From: Locusta migratoria
Taxonomy: Eukaryota; Arthropoda; Insecta; Orthoptera; Acrididae
Direction of reading: 5' to 3'
NCBI GenBank assembly: GCA_026315105.1
Contig: CM048744.1
Span: 837,072,094-837,136,093, forward strand
DNA length: 64,000 nt
Under the pieces are notes generated by a model. It saw nothing but the letters and a program-made list of their open reading frames with translations. It was not told the origin of the DNA and made no database searches. Position 1 is the stretch's first letter, and each line of letters starts with the position of its first letter. Below are positions 42,521 through 53,016 of the stretch, one piece after another. Position numbers and translations under genes: made by a program.

Positions 42521-43775
42521 CCAGCGATTATCCGGGAATCCTGTGATGATACGATAAATTCTCTTTCTCTCTTATGTGTTCACAATACGTTTTATTCATT
42601 TATATTGAGGGCCATTCTGCACCATTGTGCTTAGGTTTCTACAGTTACCTTATACACGTAGCATGCACGTGGCTTGTTGGAGCCACCTCAGTAGCGTTTT
42701 CCTGAACTACCTGCTTCACTAACAGGAGTGTCCAAATACGTAGATATTTTCTGTCTCTTAAAGTCATTTTAACCTTCACTTTGACTACGAGTAGAAATCA
42801 GTTCTGCACTTACTCGAATTATTGCTTCTGGCACTATGTTTTCATTGCGGTTTCTCCTGCAAGCTGACTAGTAACTTCTTTGTAAATCTTTGACAATATG
42901 CATTGAACTTAACACAAATTTGGTATTAATGTTGTTATTGATAAAAATTTATCAAACCTTTTTTATGATCCTGCATTGTTCTATAGTAGCCTTCTCCTTG
43001 CAATAATAGTATGCAGTTATGCCTATGTATGCTATCCTGTCGTGAACTTTTCTTCCTTACTTTCCTACCTAGCTATTACCTTTACCAACTACTTCGTCAA
43101 TTAATTCCGAAATGTTTCGTTCACAGCCGCACAAGTGTTTTGTTTCACTTAGTAGGCCCTACTGAACTAGGACTCTATTAGGCAGTTGATATGCCAGTTA
43201 CGCAGGCTTAAATTTTCATATTTATCTTATGAATTCCATATTTGTTTATGTTTAAACTCTTTTGTTTTTATTTTACCCTCCACGCAGAAGTACTGTACAC
43301 TTCTCAGCTTCTGATTAGTGATTGTTCTTGCATAATATCTGCACTTGGTGAACATTGTACTTTCATCATGGTTGACGGACATACAGGGACACCATTAACT
43401 AAGCAACAGTATTTTTTTCATTGAACAGCTCTCTCACTGTATTCGTAATGTTATTTTTACATTTTTTGTAACGCTACAGCACTATTCTTCATTACCTTTT
43501 TATTTTGTTGGTCACCAAGAACGGTAAATTTTCTGTATATACCGTTATGTTTCTGTCATTATGTTTTTTGAACTTTACCTTTAAAAAAGATTATATTTGT
43601 GTACTAATAAGTGACTGCCTTCTTGTAGAGACTTCTGAAGAAGGGTCGAAATAAAACGTTTCCCCCCGTGCAACTTGTAGCTGATTTTTAACAAGAAATT
43701 ATAAAGTATTTGCTGAAATACATACTAAAAAAAAGTTTTGTAAAATACAGGCTTGTGAGCGCTGGTTGGGTGCGC
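42521..43775. other. Unassigned AT-rich stretch
   Basis: No clear element. ACTTCTGAAGAAGGGTCGAAAT (43629-43650) resembles a PLE 3' end. Confidence 0.35.
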
Positions 43776-43870
43776 TCTGACGTCATCGGTTAGTGCCGTG
43801 CTACTGCGCATTCACATCGAGTAGAGCTCCTGAAAACAGAGGCTGGCGCATCCGCCATTTTCATTCCCTG
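43776..43870 (+). repeat. Terminal-like repeat with GCGCATCCGCCATTTT
   Basis: It contains TGACGTCATCGG and then GGCTGGCGCATCCGCCATTTT (motif at 43846-43861). The same motif with a similar upstream layout occurs at 17106 and, inverted, at 49321-49340. Confidence 0.5.
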
Positions 43871-45163
43871 CAAACGCTAAACACAACACGTAGCTTATGC
43901 GAAAAGTGTTTTTTTGTTCACGTTTAGTGAAATATTTTAGAAGTGTCCGGCATAGAGCCTTAGATCGTGCTACTTTGATCTTGCATTCCGCTCTTGTTTA
44001 CATCGATACCCACAAAAATCTCGCGTTTTCTTTACTTATTGCTGCTTTTCTTTGCTGTCGGAATAAAGGAAAAAAAAGCGCAAGAAACATATATATTTCT
44101 ATGACAAAAATCGCGTACTACGTTTAATTCTGCCGAAACTGGTCATTTAGATAAAAGTTTGAAGCTTGTATTTGAATAATGACTGTCAATATGCGAGGTT
44201 TGTTTGCCGTCTTGCAACAAGTGTTTGTTGTCTGCTGTGACAAATTCACCACATCGAATTTTTGTACTCACATTGCTGAACATACTTCTATTACGTTACT
44301 GAGAATGTTTCAGAATTTATTACAAACATTAAAACGGAAAAGAATATTAGTGTACAGGATCTAGAGGCTTACGGTCGTAGAGGCACAAGGTCTCGATGTT
44401 GGCAACAACCGTTGAATGCTATTTGAAAACCTATTCGAATGGAATAAGGAGACCATGAAATAAATAATTCTGTTACTTCTTTAACGTTGACAGGTTTTTG
44501 TCTGCAAAAGTACCCTCATTTTGTCAGTAATTTAATAATCCTTATAAAGCAAACATTTCGTTGTCAGCATTAGCACACTACGCCGCCGCAGCCGTAAGTA
44601 AAATTCACCCAGTATTATGTGTCAGTTATGTTATAGTCTCTTATAGATAATCGTCAATATTGGCACGTACTAATACGAAATTGAACTGAGGGTGTATTTT
44701 GTGCTAAAATATCAGGTACTATTCTTTCAAATTGCATACTACAAGTTATGACACTAAAACTTCGAAATACCACAAATAGCCTTCGAAGGTAGTTGCCTGT
44801 ATCAGTACAGTACGCTGCCACAGTCGTAACTAAACTTTTTTCCCAGCATAATTTACATTTTCCGTTTTAGTGTTTCAATACTTTCTCGCAATAACCTAAT
44901 AGAAGTATCTTCAATAATGTCAGAACAAAACTTTTTGTTATGATGTATTTCGCAATATACTATATAAGACACACATATTGTGCTCTAAAAACTGTATGTC
45001 CTGGGATGTTTTGCTGTGTTATGATATTTTGCGGATGCTAACTTTCTACAGGCAGCTTCTCTGTTAAGAGGTAGTACATTCAAAAGAGCTAAACGAAATG
45101 TACGTTCGTATATCGCAGACGATTTTTACTATTAGATATTCCTTCAAGTCATAATCATAATTA
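43871..45163. other. Unassigned AT-rich stretch
   Basis: Several short open frames (43897-44127, 44179-44364) without domain signal. Confidence 0.35.
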
Positions 45164-45291
45164 CAGGGTGAATCTAAATTCGCGTTCTCGGGCTTCGCAG
45201 CGCGATTCCTCACATCCTAGCAATAAAAAAATGTTTTTCACAAAATTTCGTCCTGCGCATATTTCCGGCAGTAAATGGACGTCGAAGAATG

Positions 45292-45348
<57 letters not shown>

Positions 45349-45809
45349 ATACGTCAGTGTGTTTCAGAATTACAGTACTATACCAACAAACTTCTAGGGG
45401 ATGTGGGAGGTGTCTTCAGGAAGAAAGTGAGCATAGAAACCTTTGCCCGGAAACGTCATCCAATGACGCTATACAGTGGGTCGAAGTTGCTGGATGGGAT
45501 GTCTAGCGGCAAGAGCTGGTGCCTGTACCTTGGACTCTCCGTAGCTTCGTTGGATGACATTTCCGGGCATGGATTTCCATGCTCACTTTGTTCCTCAAGA
45601 CACCTCCCACATCCCCTAGACGTTTGTTGGTGTAGTAATGTAATTCTGAAACACACTGACGTATGGGACACACACTTATCTCAATCTTCGAAGTCCATTT
45701 ACTGTCGGAAATATGCGCAGGACGAAATTTTGTGACAGACATTATTTTATTGCTAGCACGTGAGGAATCGCGCTGCGAAGCCCGAGTGCGCGAATTTAGA
45801 TTCACCCTG
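45164..45809. mobile_element. Palindromic MITE with CAGGGTGAATC ends
   Basis: 646 bp, with arms of about 300 bp that are inverted copies (left CAGGGTGAATCTAAATTCGCG; right its complement), flanked by TA at 45162-45163 and 45810-45811. No transposase. The TA target and CAGGGTG ends point to a Tc1/mariner-type enzyme acting in trans. The left arm holds a TG run absent from the right arm. Confidence 0.88.
45294..45345. repeat. (TG)n microsatellite in the left arm of a MITE
   Basis: About 52 bases of TG. The matching place in the right arm (about 45667-45677) has only GACACACACTT. Confidence 0.97.
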
Positions 45810-45811
45810 TA

Positions 45812-46455
45812 TACCTACAATACATAACTGTGCGCTCGGATCGGTTTCCCAGGTTTTGCGCCGACATTTAAATGATACATTTTTTCTTCTCTCAAAATGT
45901 CTCGAGACTGATTTGAGCAGTTTATGGCAACACTACCACCCATAATGTCGTACTAAAATGCCGTGACCAGAGGTTCCAACTTTTGAATATGGTAAAGAGT
46001 AATGCGACCTAATATGTATGAGCGGGAAGAGGGGGTCCAAGGAACGTCAAAATTGTGAAAACAGATTCTGCAGCGTAATACTACATCATCCTCATGTCTA
46101 GAGTAGGAATGTGTGTGGGTGGGGGTGGCGGGAGCAAAACTTAATAGCTAATTATTTTCTTCCTTAGAAGTAAATGTCTTATATTTTGTGATTTCCAGAT
46201 TAATATTTATTTATATAGGCAATAGGTCTATATCTAGAAGAATCTCCTCATTAAAAATTGTACACAAACATTAAGAGAGCAGGTTAGTATTTAGAGGAAT
46301 GGGCAGCTTAATATTTTGAGGAATGGGCAGTTTAAATTAAAAAATTTTGGTGTGTCCATCCACATTATCTTCTTCCAGCCTGTTACTAGGTCTTATGAAA
46401 TCATTTTCCCCATTTGTTTGGACCATTCGTGAAAGTTACAGCACTGGGAGATATA
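45812..46455. other. Unassigned spacer
   Basis: Nothing recognised apart from AGGAATGGGCAG repeated near 46297 and 46320. Confidence 0.35.
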
Positions 46456-47142
46456 CAGGGTGTCCCATCTATCTTGTCCACCCAAAATATCTCTGAAACA
46501 ATAACAGCTATTGGAAAACGACTTTCATCGGTATCAATATACGGCTGGGGCGCATGAATGTACATATTTGGAAACATTCTAAAACGAAAGCAAATGTGTT
46601 TTTAACACAAACTTATGTTTTTTTAATATATTTTTTCTTCAGCAATCCATAGCATGACAAATCACATAAACAATGTCGTTGATTGCATCACAATATTCCA
46701 ATTACATCCCGAGATATTGCGACGCGAAGTTGACGCTTGTAATACGCGAAACGCGCGGCTAGCGCACGTCCTGAGACTCTTGCGAGAACCCCATACTGCC
46801 CATGACGTGCGCTAGCCGCGCGTTTCGCGTATTTCAAGCGTCAACTTCGCGTCGCAATATCTCGGGATGTAATTGGAATATTGTGATGCAATCAACGCCA
46901 TTGTTTATGTGATTTGTCATGCTATGGATTGCTGAAGAAAAAATATAGGGTGTCCCTTAAAAAAAATAGAAAAAAACAACATAATTTTGTGTTAAAAAAC
47001 ACATTTGCTTTCGTTTTAGAATGTTTCCAAATATGTACATTCATGTGCCCCAGCCGTAAATTGATACCGGTGAAAGTTGTTTTCCAATAGCTGTTATTGT
47101 TCCAGAGATATTTTGGGTGGACAAGATAGCTGGGACACCTCG
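46456..47142. mobile_element. Palindromic MITE, near-perfect hairpin
   Basis: 687 bp flanked by TA (46454-46455 and 47143-47144). Ends are CAGGGTGTCCCATCTATCTTG and its near-complement. Arms are about 320 bp, with a central loop of about 35 bases near 46772-46806 between GCTAGCGCACGTC and GACGTGCGCTAGC. The inner arms are almost identical; an extra AGGGTGTCCCTTAAAAAAAA piece sits in the right arm near 46947. No coding sequence. Confidence 0.9.
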
Positions 47143-47149
47143 TATAACG

Positions 47150-47405
47150 TGAAGTGACAGTGGAGTTCTTCAAAACTTGAATAGCACAACCTAGTCGCTT
47201 TCTTAACATCATTCAATGCTTTTCGGCAAACGTTAACTGATGGCATACATTTTTTGAAGAAATCATTGTAATTTTTTTCTCTAGTAATTTATTCAGTGTT
47301 GAAGTTCTATGAGTTTGTCGGAATTCTGTTTTGTTTCTATGCACAATTCTAAAACCTCTTTCAGTGGCTGTGGGGCACCAACAGAGATGTGGTGCTAACT
47401 TTTAG
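47150..47405 (-). other. Coding-like stretch, unrecognised
   Basis: Minus strand can be read as HHISVGAPQPLKEVLELCIE or, in the next frame, WCPTATERGFRIVHRNKTEF. It continues in sense across the SINE target site into 47640-47760 (IEGLEVEFTNF, then EEQISLGIFHSWGIPL). It looks like an old transposase but I cannot name it. Confidence 0.3.
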
Positions 47406-47417
47406 ACAATTCTGCAA

Positions 47418-47614
47418 GCCGGCCGCGGTGGCCGAGGAGACTGAGGCGCTCCAGTCACGGTCTGCACGGTCACTACGGTCGGGGGTTCGAATCCCCCCTC
47501 GGGCATGGATATTTGTGCCGTCTTTAGTATAAGGTAGTTGATAAGTAGTTTGTAAGTTTAGGGACTGATAACCCCGTAGTTAAGTCTCATAAGCTTAACA
47601 AACATTTGATTTGA
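47418..47614 (+). mobile_element. SINE type A, full length
   Basis: Complete, with the tail ending CATTTGATTTGA. A 12-bp target duplication ACAATTCTGCAA lies at 47406-47417 and 47615-47626. Confidence 0.93.
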
Positions 47615-47626
47615 ACAATTCTGCAA

Positions 47627-49196
47627 AATGTGTTTTGCCAGAGGAATCCCCCAACTGTGAAATATACCAAGTGATATCTGCTCTTCCAAACGATAAAACT
47701 AAAAATTAGTGAACTCTACTTCTAGTCCTTCAATCTCACTAGAAGGTTAGACATTTGGAAACTGAGCCAAGAAGTATTCCACATATGCGAAGTTCATCTT
47801 CCTTTTGGATATATAAGCTTGACACTGCTGCTAGTTTCCACAATGGCGCGCCTTTGTGCATTCATCTCGTACGCCGTATTACGCAGTTTTCGAGTTTGTA
47901 TGAGTTACACTCAATACTGGTGATTTCCACAAGAAAGTTGTTGCTCATAATCGATTTATTTTTGTCGAAGACATCACACTCACGACATCGAAAGAAGCCG
48001 AGTTTCACCGACGGAAAGCAAATGATACTGATTTGTTATTTAAATCTGAAAATCGGAATTCGAACCACTCCTATCGTAAACTCATAATTTTAAACGATTT
48101 TCGTAACAGTTACGATTAAATCGTAATGGTTGGAATCTGTGCGTGACGCAAATTCTATAGCACCGCAGTATGTTTAAACCAAGCCCCTACCTCGCCGTAG
48201 CGGAGAAGCTAGGCAACTGTCCCCGAATTGAAGCAGTTGATCGCCGCCATTTGCAGGGAAGAATCCTAGTGCTGGGGCTGTGATTTGTAGTGTATGGGAA
48301 GCAATAAGAACAAAATTAAGCACAAAATAAACGCATGTTTCTTTAAAAACAATTATTGATTATTGCAGACTGTTTAAAAAGTATTCTTAAATGATGAAGT
48401 TTTCTAATTTCCGAAATACGCTCGCATAGAGACATGAAATTTTAAGAATATAATACTCTTTTCTGAGAATGTGGAGCGATTTTGCATCGAGATATTTGCA
48501 CAAGCTGATTCCATGAAACTTGTAAAGTAGCAAAGAGTGCGATTATTATTCAGTCCGCGTAATTTTCTGTCAGGTCCTGTTTACTTTTGCCGACTACTCT
48601 GTACGTTTTGCACGCTTATTTTTGTACACCACATTTTTGTCTTCATATTTCATATTACATAGAATTTTTCTTTAGACTTCCTCGAATTTGAGTATGAATA
48701 ATTGTAATAACCCATACAACTTTAAATATGTATATCATTCGCACATTACTTTTTAACAGAGATAGTACTTCTGAAAGTGGTTGAGTATGCAACATTTGAT
48801 CAAATTATGACTATTTACGAAGTACAATCACCACCTGATAAGTGTCTAAAAGCAATTATTTGTCCTACTTCTGTATCATACTGATATATATGATTAAAAA
48901 TCTAAATACCTCTAATATGCCTAGTTCTTCATTCGGCTCAACTTAGTATTTTTAGTAATTAATATGCAAATGAAATATAAGTACTTGACATGCAACAAAG
49001 CACTTTTCTCAGTTCTAGGGAATCATTTGTAAGAGGAAACCTAAAGAAAAACAAACGCTCATGATTTATTATTTCTGTATGAAAATACTATACGCTATAC
49101 AAGTAATGACTGATGTGTGAAATATAACATTGTCTCCGTCTTCATCTTTGCTTCCATTCTTAGTGTTATAATTAAAAGCAGCACACGAACAAACCA
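47627..49196. other. Unassigned stretch with short repeated motif
   Basis: CCGCCATTTGCAGGGAA at 48245-48261 recurs inverted near 49212-49228, each within 60-80 bp of a TTTAAACC motif (48172 and, inverted, near 49302), suggesting the ends of a roughly 1.1-kb element. AT-rich between; no coding signal. Confidence 0.4.
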
Positions 49197-49380
49197 TGTT
49201 TACGCACGGTTTCCCTGCAAATGGCGGCTTCTGTCACGTTCAATGTGGGGACGCGACACTAGCGCCAGCGGACGGTCGAGTTTTTATTTATAAAGTCTAT
49301 GGTTTAAACTTACTAGAGTAAAAATGGCGGATGCGCCAGCTCGTACTTATAGGAGCCTTAACGTCGTGACGGCTACCGCG
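49197..49380 (-). repeat. Inverted partner of the 43.8-kb terminal-like repeat
   Basis: Carries AAAATGGCGGATGCGCCAGC (49321-49340), the reverse of the 43846 motif, and TTGTCACGACG-like sequence beyond it. Also holds TTCCCTGCAAATGGCGGC (about 49211-49228). Confidence 0.5.
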
Positions 49381-50008
49381 TGTACTGGTATCCGTGGCCC
49401 AGCCCATCCCTACCGCCTCAGGGTTGAATTTTCTGAGCGACAGTGAGGGGGGGGGGGCGGGGGCAAGGCAGGCCTCCATTTCACTTCACCCCCCCCCCCC
49501 CTCCCTGGTGACACTGGCGAGTGTCAGGGCGCCGCCAGTCAATCGTGGGCAGGAAATTGCGCGGAAGGCGTCATTTCCGGCGCGCAGGCAAGAAGCCCCC
49601 GCACCACCTGCAAGCAGGGTCGGTACACCGGATCCCTCCTACTGAAGGCTACTCGCCTCTCGCTAGCTATCTGTGAGACACTCTTTAGAAGAAGAAGAAA
49701 AAAAAAGAACAAAGAGCGTCAGGTAAGGTTCCAACTGATAGGGGTTCACCGCTTTCCTTGTGTTACGCAGTCTACCTTTCTTGTTATACATTGCCGTGTT
49801 GCCTCTTCTTTCGGAGATGTCCAAAAGAACAGACACCACAGCAGTCTATAATAAGTATTTATACGTGAAGACGGCGTTTGGTTCATGCGTTCGACCTTGC
49901 ACGGAAATTCGTAATGGCGAATGTAAAGACCCATTTGCACTCAAGTTCGGAATATGTTTTGGGTCGAAACATTGTTTGCAAATTGTTCCCAACCAATGTT
50001 GACAACAT
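49381..50008. other. Unassigned, GC-rich then mixed
   Basis: G and C runs at 49447-49461 and 49489-49501. The 80-codon frame 49760-50002 has six Cys but no family I recognise, and no supporting gene structure. Confidence 0.35.
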
Positions 50009-50021
50009 TGTTCATTGTTCA

Positions 50022-50222
50022 AAAAAGAAAGAAAAAATGTTCAAATGTTTGTAAAGATTATGGGACTTAACTACGGGCTTATCAGTCCCTAAACTTACAA
50101 ACTACTTATGAACTAAGGACGGCACAAATATCCATGCCCGAGGGGGGATTCGAACCCCCGACCGCAGTGGCCGTGCTGACCGTGACTGGAGCGCCTCAGT
50201 CACCTCGGCCACCGCGGCCGGC
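50022..50222 (-). mobile_element. SINE type A, full length
   Basis: Complete, with an A/G-rich tail (AAAAAGAAAGAAAAAATG on plus). A 13-bp target duplication TGTTCATTGTTCA lies at 50009-50021 and 50223-50235. Confidence 0.94.
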
Positions 50223-50282
50223 TGTTCATTGTTCATGACTGTGACTACACTGGCGACGAACATTTCTATTCACATTATCTGC

Positions 50283-51665
50283 TGCAATTTTTTCCATATT
50301 TATGCATTCTTCTACTGACTTGCATTTGCCTTCTAGCCACTCCTGTTTATTTTGCACTTCCTGTCAGTCTCATTTCTGTACTCCATTTTGCCTGTTTCAT
50401 TTACTGCATTTTTGTATTTTCTGCTTTCATACATTAAATTTAATATTTCTTTTGATATCCAAGAATTTTTTCAGGTCTTTCCTTTCTGACTGTTTGGTCC
50501 TCCGCTGCCTTCACTACTTCATCTCTCAATGCTACCCATTCCTCCTCTACCGTTTTATTCCCCCCCCCCCCCCCGTTTCTGTCAATTGTTCCCTAAATCT
50601 CCCTTTGAAATTCTTAAGAACTTCAGGTTCCCTCAATTTATCCAAGTCGCACCTCCTTATTTTCCTACCTTTCTGCAGTTTTTTTCAGTTTCAGCCTACA
50701 GTTCATGACCAACAAGTTATGGTCAGAGTCTACAACTGCCGCTGGGTATGTCTTACACTTTAAAACCTGGTTCCGAAATCTATGTCTTACCATTATAAAA
50801 TTTATGTGGTACCTTCCGGTGTCTCCTGGTCTCTTCTTTCGAGATTCTTAAACCAGGTGTTTGTTATGATTAAATTATGTTCCGTGCAAAATACCACCAG
50901 GCGGCTTCTTCTTTCATAACTTCTGCTCAGTCCATATTCCCCCACTATTTTCCCTTCCCTTCCTTTCCCTACTACCGAATTCCAGTCTCGTATCACAATT
51001 AAGGTCTCCGCTTCCTTAATTGTCTGCATAATTTCCTTTACCTCCTCATACATTTCTTCGATCACCTCATCATCACCAGATCTAATTGGCATGTAAACCT
51101 GTATTATTGTGGTAGGTGTTGGCTTCGTATTTATCTTGACTACGATAATGCAATCACTGCGCTGTTCATAGTAGTTCACACGCATTCCTATTTTATTATT
51201 CATAATCAGACCTACTCCTGTAATACCCCTAAGCGTATTTATAATCCTGTACTCACCTGACCAAAAAACCTGTTCCTATTTCCACCGAACTTCACTAATC
51301 CCCACTATATCTAACTTCAACCTATCCATTTCCATTTTTAAATTTTCTAAGTTCCCTACCAGTTTAAGAGATCTGACATTCCACGCTCCAAATGTTCAAA
51401 TGTTTGTATAGTTTATGGGACTTAACTACGGGGTCATCAGTCCCTAAACTTACAAACTACTTACGAACTAGCTAATCCTAAGGACGGCACAATTATCCAT
51501 GCCCGAGGGGGGATTCGAACCCCCGACCGTAGTGGCCGTGCAGACCGTGACTGGAGCGCCTCAGTACCCTCGGCCACCGCGGCCGGGTCCACGCTCCGAT
51601 CCGTAGAATGCCAGTCTTTTTTCTCCTGGTGATCACATCCTCCAGAGTAGTCCCCGCATATAGAT
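50283..51665 (-). mobile_element. RTE-type LINE, endonuclease part (copy 4), split by a SINE
   Basis: Minus strand: upstream part at 51598-51665, SINE, then KMEMDRLKLDIVGISEVRW-like sequence near 51340-51290 and the frame 51203-50802 (MNNKIGMRVNYYEQRSD, VYMPIRSGDDEVIEEMYEE). The GDWN motif is changed to RDWN (about 50990). The remainder (IKFIMV, ADVDSDH region, linker) continues in broken frames to about 50283. It ends before the RT. Confidence 0.85.
51390..51587 (-). mobile_element. SINE type A, full length
   Basis: Complete. A 10-bp target duplication TCCACGCTCC lies at 51380-51389 and 51588-51597. It interrupts LINE copy 4. Confidence 0.92.
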
Positions 51666-51894
51666 CAATTTATATAATAACAACTGCAGTATGTTTGAAC
51701 AGAAAATAAACATTGTCACAGAAAAATGAAGTTTTACACTTTCTAGTAGAACACTTACTTCTACTAAGTCAAGGATTATAAATACAGAGATCAGTCATAA
51801 CAATACAATTGACAATCGATAGATATCAAATCATTCAAATAAATAATTTAGTAACAATTGCATAAACAATAATAAACAATGGATTATCAGGGAA
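51666..51894. other. AT-rich spacer between opposed LINE pieces
   Basis: About 230 bp without recognised content, between RTE copy 4 (minus) and copy 5 (plus). Confidence 0.35.
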
Positions 51895-52270
51895 AGGAGG
51901 ATGCTATAGTGTTAAAACAGGGGAAATACCCTCCGCCTTCAAGAAGAATACAGTAATTCGAATTCCAAAAGAAGGAAGTGCAGACAAGTGTGAGAATTAC
52001 AGAACTATCAGTTTAATAAGTCATAGTTGCAAGATACTAAGACGAATTATGTACAGACGAATGGAAAAACTTGTGGAATCCAACTTTGGGGAAGATCGGT
52101 TTGGATTTAGGAAAAATTTAGGAAAACGGGAGGCAATACTCACATTACAAGTTATCTTAGAAGATAGGCTAAGAAAAGGGAAACCTACATTTTTAGCATT
52201 TGTAGCTTTGGAGAAAGCTTTTGACAATGACGACTGGAATAAACTTTCATATTCTGAAGCTAATAGGGGT
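51895..52270 (+). mobile_element. RTE-type LINE, RT fragment (copy 5)
   Basis: Open RT coding without a start: GEIPSAFKKNTVIRIPKEGS, CENYRTISLISHSCKIL, MYRRMEKLVE, FGFRKNLGKREAILTLQVIL, LEKAFDNDDWNKL. The first catalytic Asp (LAFVDLEK in copy 1) is Ala here (LAFVALEK). Cut short by a SINE at about 52275; the remaining RT is not seen beyond. Confidence 0.85.
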
Positions 52271-52276
52271 ATCAAA

Positions 52277-52552
52277 TCAAATGTTTGTAAATCTATCGGA
52301 CGAAACTGCATGGTCATCAGTCCGTAGCTTACAAACTACTTAAACCTAGGTAAACTAACCTAAGGACAACACACACACACATCCATGCCCCAGGGAGGAC
52401 TCGAACCTCCACGGCGAGCAACCGCGCGCTTCGCAACTTACGCTAAGGACTACACACAACCCGTACCTGACGGAGGACTAGAACTTCCGACGGCGAGCAA
52501 CCGCGCGCTTCATAGCAAGGCGCCTTAGGGCGCTCGTCAACTCCACCGCGGC
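52277..52552 (-). mobile_element. SINE type B, dimeric head
   Basis: A type B copy (body, B box, head to about 52436) is joined to a second partial unit (52437-52552) with its own B box (GGACTAGAACTTCC on plus) and complete head. GGCGAGCAACCGCGCGCTTC occurs in both (about 52411 and 52491). Either a nested insertion or a tandem dimer. Confidence 0.75.
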
Positions 52553-53008
52553 GTCTATTATATACCATGATGATATAATAAGTCAAAAAGCATTTGAGAA
52601 ATGTCGATTTCAATTAAAACAGTTCATGGAAGATACTCTTTCTTTCAGCTTTGCAGAACGTAAGGATAGATGACTTACTTCAGTTGCATAAGCAGCTTTC
52701 AAATGCGTCGTATGAGAAGAACTGAAAGATTCACCATGTACCACAATTCAACTGAGAACCGGCAAATTTGTTGCGTGTAAAAATAACTGTCAGAACTTTT
52801 CAAATGGACACTCATAAAAATGACAATTGTCCTACAACGCTAACATGCAGACAAATTGACTACATGTAAGACATGAAAACGAGAAGTTTTATTGTTAGCT
52901 GCCTGTTTTTTGACTATAAATGAGACAAACTGATGCTCATAAAGACGTAAGATGAGCTCTCTGGCCCGAATTACCTGACTTAGATGTGGGTTTCAAACCA
53001 CTACACGG
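52553..53008. other. Unassigned spacer
   Basis: Nothing recognised. Confidence 0.35.
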
Positions 53009-53016
53009 CTGGTAGG

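Noticed and set aside
49760..50002. Cys-containing 80-residue frame as a small secreted protein
   Set aside because: No family match, no start context, no signal peptide I trust, and surrounding sequence is repeat-rich.
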